Below are positions 13,666 through 24,500 of a stretch of DNA of 64,000 nt, in pieces. The stretch's first letter is position 1. Each line of letters starts with the position of its first letter. The DNA lies in assembly GCA_030765045.1 (NCBI GenBank), contig CM060965.1, forward strand, positions 61,532,787-61,596,786, in the 5' to 3' direction. The translations under genes and the position numbers were made by a program. The DNA is from Tenodera sinensis (Eukaryota; Arthropoda; Insecta; Mantodea; Mantidae). The notes under the pieces are model-generated. The model was not told where the DNA came from. It saw nothing but the letters and a program-made list of their open reading frames with translations, and made no database searches.

Positions 13666-14205
13666 AGGTAATGTAAGCGAAGTGGAGTTTAAGAGTCCGT
13701 CGACAGCTAGGTCATTTGGGCAGATAACGTGAGTTATTAATGAGACTGCAGTTTTATTTCTTCCTCCGCGTGGGATGCTTGGTAACAAAAATTTACCTTA
13801 ACTCTTTTTGAGCAAACGTTTATCGCAATTAGCATAAAGTGGATTGAAAATTAATTTTTTAATCGAATGCTACAGTATATATAGAATAGGATAGACAAAC
13901 GTCGAAGGGGGCAGGGTTCAACATCTCCACCAATGAAATCGTTTGTACTAATGCGCCTGACAGGGCGTCCATCGGGAGGGAGGGACGAGCAGAAACGACA
14001 ACAGAGGACAGGGTCCCTAACGACTACATATTTGAACTCTCCAATGGCGGCCCATGCGCCGGCCCCCTCCCCCCTACGGGCTCAGTTCCCCTGGGGGGAG
14101 AGCTGGGACTCGGAGACCTCCTCCGATCCGGAGGACGAGGATTTACAGAGCAAGCGTGCCATGTACGCCGAAATTCCCACCGACACTAATAACCCTGAAA
14201 CAACC
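13666..14205. other. Unassigned DNA with a GC-rich patch
   Basis: The patch at 13930-14200 includes a 99-codon plus-strand ORF (13933-14232) rich in Pro, Glu and Ser. I do not recognise it; it could be part of the adjoining SINE-type repeat. Confidence 0.35.
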
Positions 14206-14385
14206 AAGCAGATGAAAGGGGAAATGAAATGAGGTGAAATGGAGGGAAAATAAATCATTCTTTCCAGTATGCGCATAGCGATCCAGGGAAACTCCCAAAA
14301 AACACGCTTGGATCAGAAATGACGGCCAAGGTAATCGAACCCACGACCTCTCGAACGCGAGCTCACACGTTACCAGGGAACAATT
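14206..14385 (-). repeat. tRNA-derived SINE, family 2 (minus strand)
   Basis: The minus strand has a head with CGTTCGAGAGGTCGTGGGTT (box B), then a body with TTTTTTGGGAGTTTCCCTGG and CTCCATTTC blocks. These match the plus-strand copy at 22693-23204. Confidence 0.7.
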
Positions 14386-14702
14386 TCGCTCTGTGTACAA
14401 TATGTACATTTACCTGCAGTAAAATTTGGTGAAAATGGGCATCGTTAATTAAGGATATTTCATATCGTGAACTTTAAGTTTTTTAATCATTTAGAGCAGG
14501 AATGTCCAACCTTCTCTCTTTGGAGCACCTTACGTAATGACCCACTATTTCCAAAATCCATTCCCTGAGATGGAGGGACAGACAGTCAGTATCCAGTGAC
14601 GGACACAAACATTCCATCGTGGTATCTAGTTCGTACCTTGAATTTTCTGGGAATATCCTCAGAAGGCTTCTTCATTCTGGATGATTTTTACATAAATGGT
14701 AA

Positions 14703-14737
14703 ACAGTGAGAGTGAGAGAGAGTGAGTGAGAGAGAGT

Positions 14738-14783
<46 letters not shown>
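14703..14783. repeat. (GA)n microsatellite
   Basis: Interrupted GAGT/GA units pass into about 20 pure GA units. Confidence 0.97.
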
Positions 14784-14786
<3 letters not shown>

Positions 14787-15075
14787 GCTTACTACATTAA
14801 AATGAGGATCTCGTTAAAACACACAATTTATGTCAAATAGGCACTTCGTTTTTCTTCTGAGTCAACTACTCCCGAGATATTCTTTTTTTTTCAAATAGAA
14901 ATATGTTATTCGTGTTTTTATCTCTTAGCCTTGCAAAGAAACGGGATTTCAAAGGCATAGATAGCAACCAGCTCTTAAAGCATTTCATTATCGCTTAATG
15001 CCTACTGTATTCCCATATTTCCTTGCACCTACAAGATAGAGAAATAAACATTTGCAAGAATAGCGTGTATAAGAG
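14787..15075 (+). repeat. Repeat A, partial copy 3
   Basis: Matches the right half of repeat A (GATCTCGTTAAAACACACAA, TTTATCTCTTAGCC, CCTACTGTATTCCCATA) but ends before the terminal block. Shortened at both ends. Confidence 0.75.
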
Positions 15076-16100
15076 TGAGTTTTATTGCGAAGTGTTTCTC
15101 TAAATTGAACCAAATTAAAGTCTGTATCGCAATATGTTGCGCGACGATCACTTGGTGGATCTTCTAAGGCTCTGCACTTCTATTTTCATATTTCACAGTA
15201 AAAGGTGCAGTGAAGGCTGATTGTGACTATTTTCTAGAGGCTTGGGCCGTCATTAGCACAAAACATGATACCTCTGCCCCACTCCTCTACCAAAGAGAGC
15301 ATTACTTTGAGGTATGGGTTTTACAAGGTTTGTGGTTTAAAAATATAAAGGAACCACAAGACGGCTACGTTGCCTCTCGCCCTGTTTATGGGGGTTGTCT
15401 TTGTTTGCTAATTGTTATTACCCAGTGGCAGGAGAAGCGGTCCTCCTTTCGAGGGTGTCATGATTTGCAAAAATGTATTATAAAGTCTTAGAACGTTAAG
15501 AGTACAATCTTACCAGCATCTTTTGAATGAATTTTATTGTTTTATAATTCCAGGGATAAGAACGTTTGCTTTTGTGTTTATTTGTATCTATTAGGGCTTA
15601 GTGCTATCTTTAATAGTCCAGAAGTTATGGGCGATTCTATTTTTATAACATCGTTAGCATAATTATAACCTTTTAAAGAGAAAAAATATGAAATATATAC
15701 AGTGTGATCCGGAGTTTCTAAATCAGTACCAGCACAACCGAAAACAAAGGGAATATAACTCTGTCATTCCTCATAGAGTCCTACTTGCAGCGAATACACT
15801 ACCTATAAATGTAAACATCCATTGATACACCTTGCAACAATGGCGTCCTCCTGCCTGTCGCACACTGTGAACCACGCTTCAATGTCCAAGAGTCAACTCG
15901 TTATTTCTGAACGTAATATTAAGTGTTGTATAGTCGGCAACAAAGCTGCCTCTTATTAATAAAATATTAAACGCAAGTAAAAGGTTTAACTGCATACCCT
16001 ATTGACAATTGGTGCATAAAAGACTTGTCAGAAACATTATGCAAGTAACTTTCGTTATGTAAAATTTTCAAAACACTGACCACGCAGTAACGCACAAGAT
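15076..16100. other. Unassigned DNA
   Basis: Contains a 93-codon plus-strand ORF (15210-15491) that resembles nothing I know. No repeat boundaries recognised. Confidence 0.4.
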
Positions 16101-16104
16101 CCTT

Positions 16105-16202
16105 TTTACTTTCTCTACTTTACCAGTAGTAGAGGAAGTACTGTATTCCACCCAAAAATTGGGTGTCGAGATTTCGCCGGAAATATGTTTTGAGACCCCT
16201 GA

Positions 16203-16253
<51 letters not shown>

Positions 16254-16945
16254 AGAAAAAGATCCGCGCACGCGTCTCTGTCAATCTGTGGACAGCATAA
16301 CTCAAAAATGAAAAGTCGGTTAAAAACCAAAGTTGGTACTTAAGCTTAATGTCTTTCAAGGATGCGACACGAAGATTTTGAAGAAAATTGCTCCACCCTA
16401 AACTACCCTTTACATGGAAAATTTTTCGAAAATTTCGATTTTCTTAAAAATGGCTCTAACGATTTTGATTAACATTCCCCATGTTTGAGATATTTTGATG
16501 ACAAATGAAATTTATATCTTGAATTTTCTGGCTATAGCCTATGTAGTCGTATTTACTCTGGATGACTTAAATAACTCGTAAACCGTAAGAGATAGGCAAA
16601 CTCTTACTGTAGAAAAAATGTAGATCTCGCTAAAATACACAATTTATGCCTGATATGTGAAGCATTTCGGAGATATTGCTTGTTATTTGTGTCAATTTAG
16701 GAAAACTTAAAACTTGCGTGAAATGCAACATCTTTGTTCATTTTTTCATACGTTAAGCGTGCAAAGAGAGCGGGATCTCAAAGCCTATACTGTATTCTCA
16801 TATTCCCCTTGCACATAGGCAATAAGATCATTTGAACAAATGTTTATCTCAACTAATATGAAGAAGATAAAAGAATAAAAGTTTGTAATAATGGTTAGTA
16901 GAAGAGTAGAGGAAGTCGTGTGAGAGCAGCACATCAGATTTTTAA
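16105..16945 (+). repeat. Repeat A, near-complete copy 4
   Basis: Reference copy. It starts TTACTTTCTCTACT, holds a poly(A) run (16206-16250), the GGATGCGACACGAAGATTTT and AACTACCCTTTACATGG blocks, and ends with the AGTAGAG(A/G)AAGT block followed by the CACATCAGATTTTT block. The 12-mer ACTTTCTCTACT at the start and AGTAGAGAAAGT near the end are inverted copies. It has no ORF of note, so it is probably a non-autonomous element. Confidence 0.85.
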
Positions 16946-17311
16946 TTTGCGCCCCATTAGGAAACCCCCTTGGGGCAAGTAACAGAAAATACAAACTTTA
17001 AAAATGCTATTTTTGGCTTCAAAGCAAAGTATTATTTAAGTAAATCAAAGTAAATAAACAAAATATATGTATATATTATTAATGATGTATTCGTTATAGT
17101 GAGAATCCAATGGTATTGCTTTGTACATCTCAGCCTGTATAAATAACTATTGGAGTTTCGTACATATTGGGTTGACATTTTTGTAGATATGTACAGTCAC
17201 GGAAAAAAAATATTGAGCGCATTAGGAGAGCAGAATATTTATAAATTTCCATGCGTTACAGCACAATTTACACAAGTCGATATTTCCAATAGTCTGTTCC
17301 ATATGTTATCG

Positions 17312-17500
17312 TGATGGTTAGCGTGTCTGCCTCACGTTCGAGAGGTCGCGAGTTCGAATTTCGCTTAGGATAACTATCCGAATTTTTTTCCCGAGGTTTT
17401 CCCTTATCCTGAGAAGACGAATGTCGGGTAACTTAAAACTCTGTGGATCTCGGGCTCATTTGAGCATCATTAATTCATTCACCGTCCTATATGACAGTAT
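17312..17500 (+). repeat. tRNA-derived SINE, family 1 (copy 3)
   Basis: Head GATGGTTAGCGTGTCTGCCT, box B GAGTTCGAATT, body TATCCGAATTTTTTTCCCGA, TTATCCTGAGAAGACGAATG and TCGGGCTCATTTGAGCATCA. It is the best preserved of the three family 1 copies. Confidence 0.85.
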
Positions 17501-17533
17501 TACCACTATACGTTGGAAGACGCTAACAAAAAA

Positions 17534-18402
17534 TCTGATGTGTTGCACTCGCATGACTTTCTCTGCTCTTGTACTAACCATTCTTACAAACTCATTCCTT
17601 TATCTTCTTCGTGTTAGTTGAGATAAACATTTGTACAAATTATCTTATTGTTTATTTCCTTGTAGGTGCAAGGGGAATATTAGAATAGAATAAGCTTTGT
17701 GCGATAGTCAAATCTTTTAAAGCCTTGAGATTCCGTTCTCTTGGCACACTTAGCATAGGTATAAAAAATGAACAATGATATTGCATTTCACGAAAGTTTT
17801 AAGCTTTCCGAAACTCACACACATAACAAGGAATGTCTCCGAAATGGTTCATCTTACAAGAAAATTTATTCAGACATAAATTGTGTATTTTAGCAAGATC
17901 TACATTTTTATATAGTATGATTTGGTCTATCTCTAACGGTTTACCAGTTATGCAAAAGTCGTCCAGAGTAAATACGACCACAGGGGCTATAGCCAGAAAA
18001 TTCAAGATATACATTTTATTTGGCATTAAAATATCTCAAACATATGACATTTTAATCAAAATCTAAAGAGCCATTTTCAAGAAAATCAAAATTTTCGAAA
18101 CATTTTCCATGTAAAGGGTAGTTTAGGGTGAGGCTATTTTCTTCAAAATCTTGGAGTCGCATCCTTGAAAGACATTAAACTTAAATACCAACTTTGGTTT
18201 TTAAACTACTTTTCGTTTTGGAGTTATGCTGTCCACAGACTGAGACGCGCACAAATACACACACGGACCTTTTTCTAAAAATGCCTTTTTTTTTTTTTTT
18301 TTTGATTCAGGGGGTCTCAAAACATATATTTCCGGTGAAATCTCGACATCGAATTTTTGGGTGGAATACAATACTTCCCCTACTTACCAGTAGAGAAAGT
18401 AA
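17534..18402 (-). repeat. Repeat A, near-complete copy 5 (minus)
   Basis: On the minus strand it runs from ACTTTCTCTACTGGTAAG to the GCAACACATCAGATTTTTT terminus, in the same order as copy 4. A T-run at 18285-18303 corresponds to the internal poly(A). Confidence 0.85.
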
Positions 18403-18645
18403 AAAGTTTGTCGGGCATACAAATAGGTTGTATCTTGAATCACCATTCGCATAATTGTATTTACTTCTGATAAAGAAAGGGACGGTGTAACAAACTGCCT
18501 ATCTGTGTGTCCATAGACGATACCACAGACTATCAATAAGATCAGACTGCATGCTGGAAATATCGACCTGTGTAAACCGCGCTGCAACACAACGTGGAAC
18601 ATAGAAATATTTTTCTAATACGCTCAAACATTATTCCATGCATAT

Positions 18646-19438
18646 AAGCGTTAGGAAGTTTGTCAACATATTTAAAATTTGGTTGAAGCTGATACAACAT
18701 ACAGAGTAATTTTATATGGAATGCCTTAAAATGTTTAACTGTTCATCAAAATAAAAACGAACTAATACTGCTGTGCATCAGCGTTGGCAGACGTTTTTCC
18801 AGGGGGGTGCAGCATGTTAGAAGTTTACAATTAAACAATATTAATTCATTATTCTGTTGTCAAAAGCTGTAAAACATGAGTCATAGTATTTGTTGCGGAT
18901 AAGCATATTAATTTATGCTAAATAAAAACAGTTCTTTACATCAACAATAAAGTAATAGTCTAAAAGTAATTGATTGCACATTACAAATACTAATTTCCAA
19001 GCCCCCCCCCCCCCCTTGCCCTCCCTACGCGACGCCCATGCTACTATGTCACTATCGCCATAAATGAAAATACTTAAAGAAAACATTTACGACTAACTTT
19101 ATGCGAGTATTTATGACGTTTCTTTTATTTTCCGGAGCTCTGCAGATATGACAATGAAATAATCTCTAGGAATGCTCACTACATAATGTATCTGAGATGT
19201 ATGCTCCTCTGACACATTTCATATGAAATTGTCATCGTCGTCATCAAAATATATTAAACTTGCAGTCTGTTCTGAACGTCTGAACCTCTGATTCATTCGT
19301 TAAATTTAAAGGTGGTTTGTTCTACTAACTTTATCTTGATTATCTAGATAACGTCAAATAAGCACTTTTGTTGTTTTCAAAAATAAATTATGTTCAAAAT
19401 TGTACTTAATTTACTCGTTATGCCACAATGGTAGAAAA
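18646..19438. other. Unassigned DNA
   Basis: No gene recognised. A C-run lies at 19000-19014 within a short GC-rich patch. Confidence 0.45.
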
Positions 19439-19439
19439 A

Positions 19440-20293
19440 AATATGTGTTGCACTTACATGACTTTTCCTACTCTTGTACAAAACATTCTTACAGACTCTT
19501 ACTTCTATATTTTCTTCGTGTTAGTTGAGATAAACATCTGCAGAAATTATCTTAATGCTTATTTCCTTGTAGGTTCAAGGGGAATATGGGAATACAGTAG
19601 GCTTTGAGCAATAGTCAAATCTTTTAAAGCGTTCAAATTGCGTTCTCTTTGCACGGTTAATATAAACAAAAATGAAAAGCGATGTTCCATTTGACAGAAG
19701 TGTAAGTTATCCAAATCTTACACAAATAACAAGGCATATCTCCGAATCGTTCACTCTACAAAAAATTTATTCAGACATAAATTGTACATTTTAGCAAGAA
19801 CTATATTTTTTGTATACTAAGAATTGGTCTATCTCTTACGGTTTACCAGTTAGCAAACAGTCATCCAGAGTAAATACGACTACATAGGCTATAGCCAGAA
19901 AATTAAAGATATACGTTTAATTTGTCATAAAAATATCTCGAACATATGGCATTTTAATCAAAATTGTCAAGAGCCATTTTCAAGAAAATCAAAATTTTCG
20001 AAAAATGTTCCATGCAAAGGGTAGCCTAGGGTGGAGGAATTTTCTTCAAAATCTTCGTGTCGCATCTTTGAAAGACATTAACTATAACTTTAAATATCAA
20101 CTTTGATTTTTAACCGACTTTTCGTTTTTGAGTCATGCTGTCCACCGACTGACACACGGACCTTTTTCTAAAAAGGATTTTTGGGGTTCAGGAGGCCTCA
20201 AAACATATATTTCCGGTGAAATCTCGATATCGAATTTTTGGGTGGAATACAATACTTCCGCTACTTTATGATACATAGTAGAGAAAGTAACAA
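19440..20293 (-). repeat. Repeat A, near-complete copy 6 (minus)
   Basis: On the minus strand it starts TTACTTTCTCTACTATG and ends GTGCAACACATA. The internal poly(A) position is short here (AAAAAGGATTTTTGG), unlike copies 4 and 5. Confidence 0.85.
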
Positions 20294-20294
20294 A

Positions 20295-22025
20295 CAAGTG
20301 TAATATAGCTGTCAATATACCTACAAATACTTAAAACAGTTGCTCTAGGAAGGCGATTTTTTTCCTTTAGATGGCTACATTTAATAGTGCGACATAAGGG
20401 ACTATCCTTGTTTTTAAAGCATATGTATTACGTTATTATGGAATTCCAAAAAAAATTAGAATTGTTTATATCTAAAATACTTAATAGATACACATATCCT
20501 TCAGGTTTTATCTAAAACTACTTGAAAATTATATGTGCGTGTTTACTCAGATGGTGGTATTTTTTAATAAAAACTGCTTAAAACATAAAAGAGAATCCTC
20601 TCTCCGTGAAACAGAGAAGTTTATCGAGCCCTCCTGTCTTGCTGAGATACACCATGATGGGCGAAGGTAAAATGACTGTGGTTTGAACTGATGGTGTTCT
20701 TATCCTTGGTCGTAAAGCTTCAAAACACAAATGTGGTCCTGGATTATTCCAAAATAATACACATACCGTCGCATATGCATTCACTGGAACTTAAAGGGTG
20801 ATTACATCTTACTTTTCTAAAAGTTTCCCTGACATAAATACTTTTTCAACTCATCTTCTTCTCCTACAAATTTTGCAGTTCCGTAATTTCGTTTACACAG
20901 AGCATTGCGCTATTAATTTGTGCTTCTTCTTTCTATTTTTCCTCTTCTTTCTACATTTCTCTATTTCAAGTTCATATTCTGTTGTTATTTTCTAAATGTC
21001 AAGCTTTAGTTCTTCAAAGCTGGTATTTGCAGCAGCTGTATTCTATTCTGAACTTCCCTCATATTACGAAAAATAATATTTAACATCATTGATACTAATA
21101 ATAGTTTTATTTATGATCTAAATAAGAATATTTTCTATCACATCCTAACATGACAAAGGAGAATAGGACACTTTTAAAAACAACTAAGATTTTTATTAAC
21201 AAAAAGAAATAGAAAGGTTTATCTTCTTTTTGCTTTTGGACACTGGCTCGCAACCATATCACCACATATCACTTCGTAATACATTATCCACATGTTGTGC
21301 ATGGCAATAGCAACAAATGTTTTGAAATGGTAACCAAAACAACAGCTGGTACAAGTAATGACAATGACAAGTAGGTTTGTTTATGAAAATATAACTATAC
21401 TTACGGCCATCACCAGTTCGAAGGGATATTTATATACCCGCACCGGCGACTGGTACTTCTGCACCATTTTTCAAGTAAATTAAAGCTCCTCTGCTTTGAG
21501 TTTCGACTTTATTTGATAAAAACTTCACCACACTTTGAATACGCTTCCACATGAAACAGAACTCAACGGAAGACTGCCACTAGTTATATGAGTGTCCACC
21601 AGAGTGCACCTTAAAAAAGATGGCGCCCCAGGCTAATACGATGGCTCAGAGGTACAAAATTCTTCCGTGATTCTTCCCAAGTTAACGGGCGCCCGCCCAC
21701 TAGAGATACGAAGCGGTTCATTTGAAATCTAAAATTCCGTTCCGAGAGTCAAAGAAAGAAAGGGGTAAAAATGTTCACTCTTGGGCATGTAAAAACTAGG
21801 CGATATAGTTACTTATGCAGTTGAGTAATTTTCATGAAACGTAATAGTGGTGATGATAATGGATGATTATAATAGGTAATGTGCCTAAGATGTCACTAAA
21901 AATGACGTTAAGTGAAAATTAAAACACAAGTTGTCTGCAAATATTTCCTTTGTTTTTGACTTATTAGGATGTTTTATTACCACTATTCCAACAGGTATCA
22001 AAAAGTGCAGTCCAGGAACTTCTCC
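20295..22025. other. Unassigned DNA
   Basis: No gene recognised. Around 21600-21720 lies a GC-richer stretch with AAGATGGCGCCCC, which resembles a YY1-type promoter motif, but no adjacent conserved exon was found. Confidence 0.4.
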
Positions 22026-22029
22026 CAAT

Positions 22030-23520
22030 ACAACATGGCTTGACAAAAATATTAAATTAGATTTTTTTAAAAAAAGGTACTCTCTACAATAAGTAGATTC
22101 ATTGGCATATAAATTGAGATGTAAAGGGATCAATGAAAAACGTGTTTAGGGACTAGAAAAAAAACCATGATGGTTGGTATAAAATTTTGTGAAATACAGG
22201 TTAGAAATAGAACAGCTTACATGAGACAAAATTTAGTTCTGAGGCAAGGTTGCAAACTGAACCTGATTTTGCTCAACTTACAGATGACATTGTACACAGG
22301 ATAAAGTAGAGTAACTATTATTGTGCAGTTATTGAAAAGAACTCCAGGTTTCTTGTAGCAGATCTGATTGCAAGAGTTATACCCGTCATAAGATTTTAAC
22401 ATGGTGTTAACGAAATAGCAAGATTAAGTGACAAATGGATTTAAAGATAAATTGCAAAAATAAAAAATAGGTTTTTGACAGAAGAGTAAAAGTAAGAAAA
22501 ATGAAGTCTGGTTATAAATGGAGAACGAGTTGAGGTAGTAAAAGAATCTGAATATTTGGACGTAAGATTTTCAAGTAATGGAAGCTGGAACACTAAAGCT
22601 GCCCTAGTTAAAGGAAAATTAGCCATGAAAGCAGAACATGTGTACACAGAATGCTTACATCATGAATAAAATGGTCAGAAAGATTATATGAACCGAGCTG
22701 GATGGCCTCCCACGTTCGGGAGGTCGCGGGTTCGATCCCCGTGGCCGATCTTCCTGAACCATGGGTTTTTTGGGAGGTTTCCCCGGATCGCCAGGGAATG
22801 CTGGGAAGAATTTCCACATCCTCCGAATTTCCTGTCCCTCCATTTCGTTACATAGATCATTTCATTTCACCCTTCATCTCGTTAGGTTTCTTTCAGGGCT
22901 GGAAGCGTTGGAGAGCGTCGCGGCAGCAGCACGTCAGGGGGAACAAATGCGCTCTGGAAATTTTGTCCCCCGGATTGAAAGGCAAGCCCCATAGGATGGT
23001 CTAAGCCCGAGGGAACTAAGCCAGCCCCCGCCGGGGTGCTTCTAACTGGGGAAAATGTAGGAACCCTTGCCATCTGCTGTGTTGTGGCAATGTTCCAACC
23101 GCCCTTAGAATCCATTTGCCTCATCCACTTTACCAGGGGTGCCCAGTAAGGACATAGGCACAAAAGACTGCCTATGTGCCCCCTCCACAAGTTGTCATTG
23201 AGTCAAGAATATATGAAGCAGTAGCGGAAGCAAAGGTGATGTATACCATAGGAAGCTGGGGATAGCAAAAGATGGCAAAAATTGACATAGTGCACAGAAT
23301 GTTGTGTAGAAAGCTGTTGAATTTGCCAAAAAGTAAACCTACAGGAGTAAGTTTGGCTGAACCAGAAGTTCAGATGGTGTGTGTAGTAGCTGAGAGAATT
23401 CTGAAATGAGATGATAATGTACAAAGAGAATATGTAAATTATCAAAAAGATGTAATGGGGGGAGTAAGTTTAAGGTGAAGAAATTGTGGGAGAACTTGGA
23501 CAATGGGTTGAAACTATTTA
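22030..23520 (+). pseudogene. Decayed LINE reverse transcriptase, related to the 36.5 kb LINE
   Basis: Many stops and shifts, but the order of motifs matches the 36561-39218 ORF. A region equivalent to the A box and following helix (around 22060-22120) comes first, then VLRQGCKLN (22230-22262, equivalent to GLRQGCKLSP), then a segment reading SEYLDVRFSSNGSWNTKAAL (equivalent to the CIYLGVKLDSSGNW region, around 22545-22605). After a SINE insertion it resumes with IYEAVAEAKVMY and VHRMLCRKLLNLPKSKPTG (23209-23350). It is a different, older subfamily of the 2A LINE. Confidence 0.8.
22693..23204 (+). repeat. tRNA-derived SINE, family 2, inside a LINE relic
   Basis: Head with box B GCGGGTTCGATCCCC (22727-22741), then CCATGGGTTTTTTGGGAGGT and a GC-rich body to about 23204. 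The flanks aagattatatgaa (22680-22692) and aagaatatatgaa (23205-23217) match at 12 of 13 positions and look like the target duplication. The LINE reading continues on both sides, so the SINE is the later insertion. Confidence 0.8.
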
Positions 23521-24140
23521 TTGTAATGGATTCTGGAAGGTGACATGTATTATTTATTTAAATGCATTTTACATAAGAGAATTAAACACTAGCATGTCTA
23601 ATACTTTGAGATAAACCTTACATAGTTTACAATGTTTAAGTTTTGCATTGTTGAAAGTTGGTGCATTTAACTTCATGCTAAATAAGGAATGAAAGGAATC
23701 AAGACTTCAATTATTGCTTCTACCTTATATAAATCATAAAAAAGTAATTTTTAAATTTTGGTAAAAATATTAACAGGATGAATTAGAAGGGCCTGGTCCA
23801 TCATTTGAAGTCACTGATGCAAGGATCATACTGTCTTGGCACGTACAGACTGTGGGTACACAAGCAAACCGAAATATACTGTGAAAGTGAACAATGCTTT
23901 AGATTCCAAACAGCCATGTGCAACTCAAATTGCAATATTCCTAATTTCAGTGGATCTTTTGACTAGTTTAAATTTCATGAAGAATAACTTGTTGCTTATC
24001 CAATGCCAGAACTTCTTTAGACCTATGTGAGTTATACATGCCTAAGGCTATAAGCATAGTGGAATGTATGTTTAAAACTTAGAGAAGTTAGGAAAAACAA
24101 GAACGATAAACTCCAGGTGTTGGAAAAAATACTGGTTTTT
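23521..24140. other. Unassigned AT-rich DNA
   Basis: Nothing recognised. Confidence 0.5.
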
Positions 24141-24500
24141 CGATGTGTGCTATGCTTAGCACACTAGCCTCTGGTGTGGAGGACCCAGGTACAATCCCTG
24201 GTATTGGCATGGGAATTTCTCCCTTGCTGGGAGGTCTGGCACAGGGTGCACTGAGCCCCATTAAATCCTGGGCAGGCCAACTGAGAAGCTACTTGATGAA
24301 GAAGTAGCAACCCCAAGTCGTGAAGGCTGCATGATTGGCCAGAAAGGCTCAGGGCACTGATCATGTCTCGCCCTCCAGTACTGCACCCCATTCATGACAC
24401 CTGAAGTGGGCAGAGGTGGGGGATGCAGCGGCCAAGCACCAAGCCTTGGCCTTTCATGGGCTGTTGTGCTGTGGTTTAGGTTTAGCTATGCAAGATGTCT
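24141..24500 (+). repeat. Probable tRNA-derived SINE (family 4)
   Basis: A tRNA-like head (GCTTAGCACACTAGCCTCTG, box B AGGTACAATCCC at about 24188-24199) is followed by a GC-rich body of about 300 bp unlike the surrounding DNA. Only one copy occurs in the window, so the limits are uncertain. Confidence 0.6.

Larger units (their letters stand above)
17188..18645. mobile_element. Tc1-like long-inverted-repeat MITE with nested insertions
   Basis: The left end (TACAGTCACGGAAAAA ... GAGCGCATTAG) and right end (inverted: GCATGGAATAATGTTTGAGC, then GTATTAG) are inverted copies, and the inversion extends about 100 bp inward. The same ends occur at 39393-40595. A family 1 SINE and a minus-strand repeat A lie inside it: the 39.4 kb copy is continuous across the point (around 17311/18405) where this one is interrupted. 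Without them it would be about 365 bp. Confidence 0.75.

Noticed and set aside
15210..15491. 93-codon ORF as a host gene
   Set aside because: No recognised domain, no splice context and no conservation evidence.
21600..21680. Housekeeping-gene promoter with a YY1-like AAGATGGCGCC motif
   Set aside because: No adjacent conserved exon on either strand.
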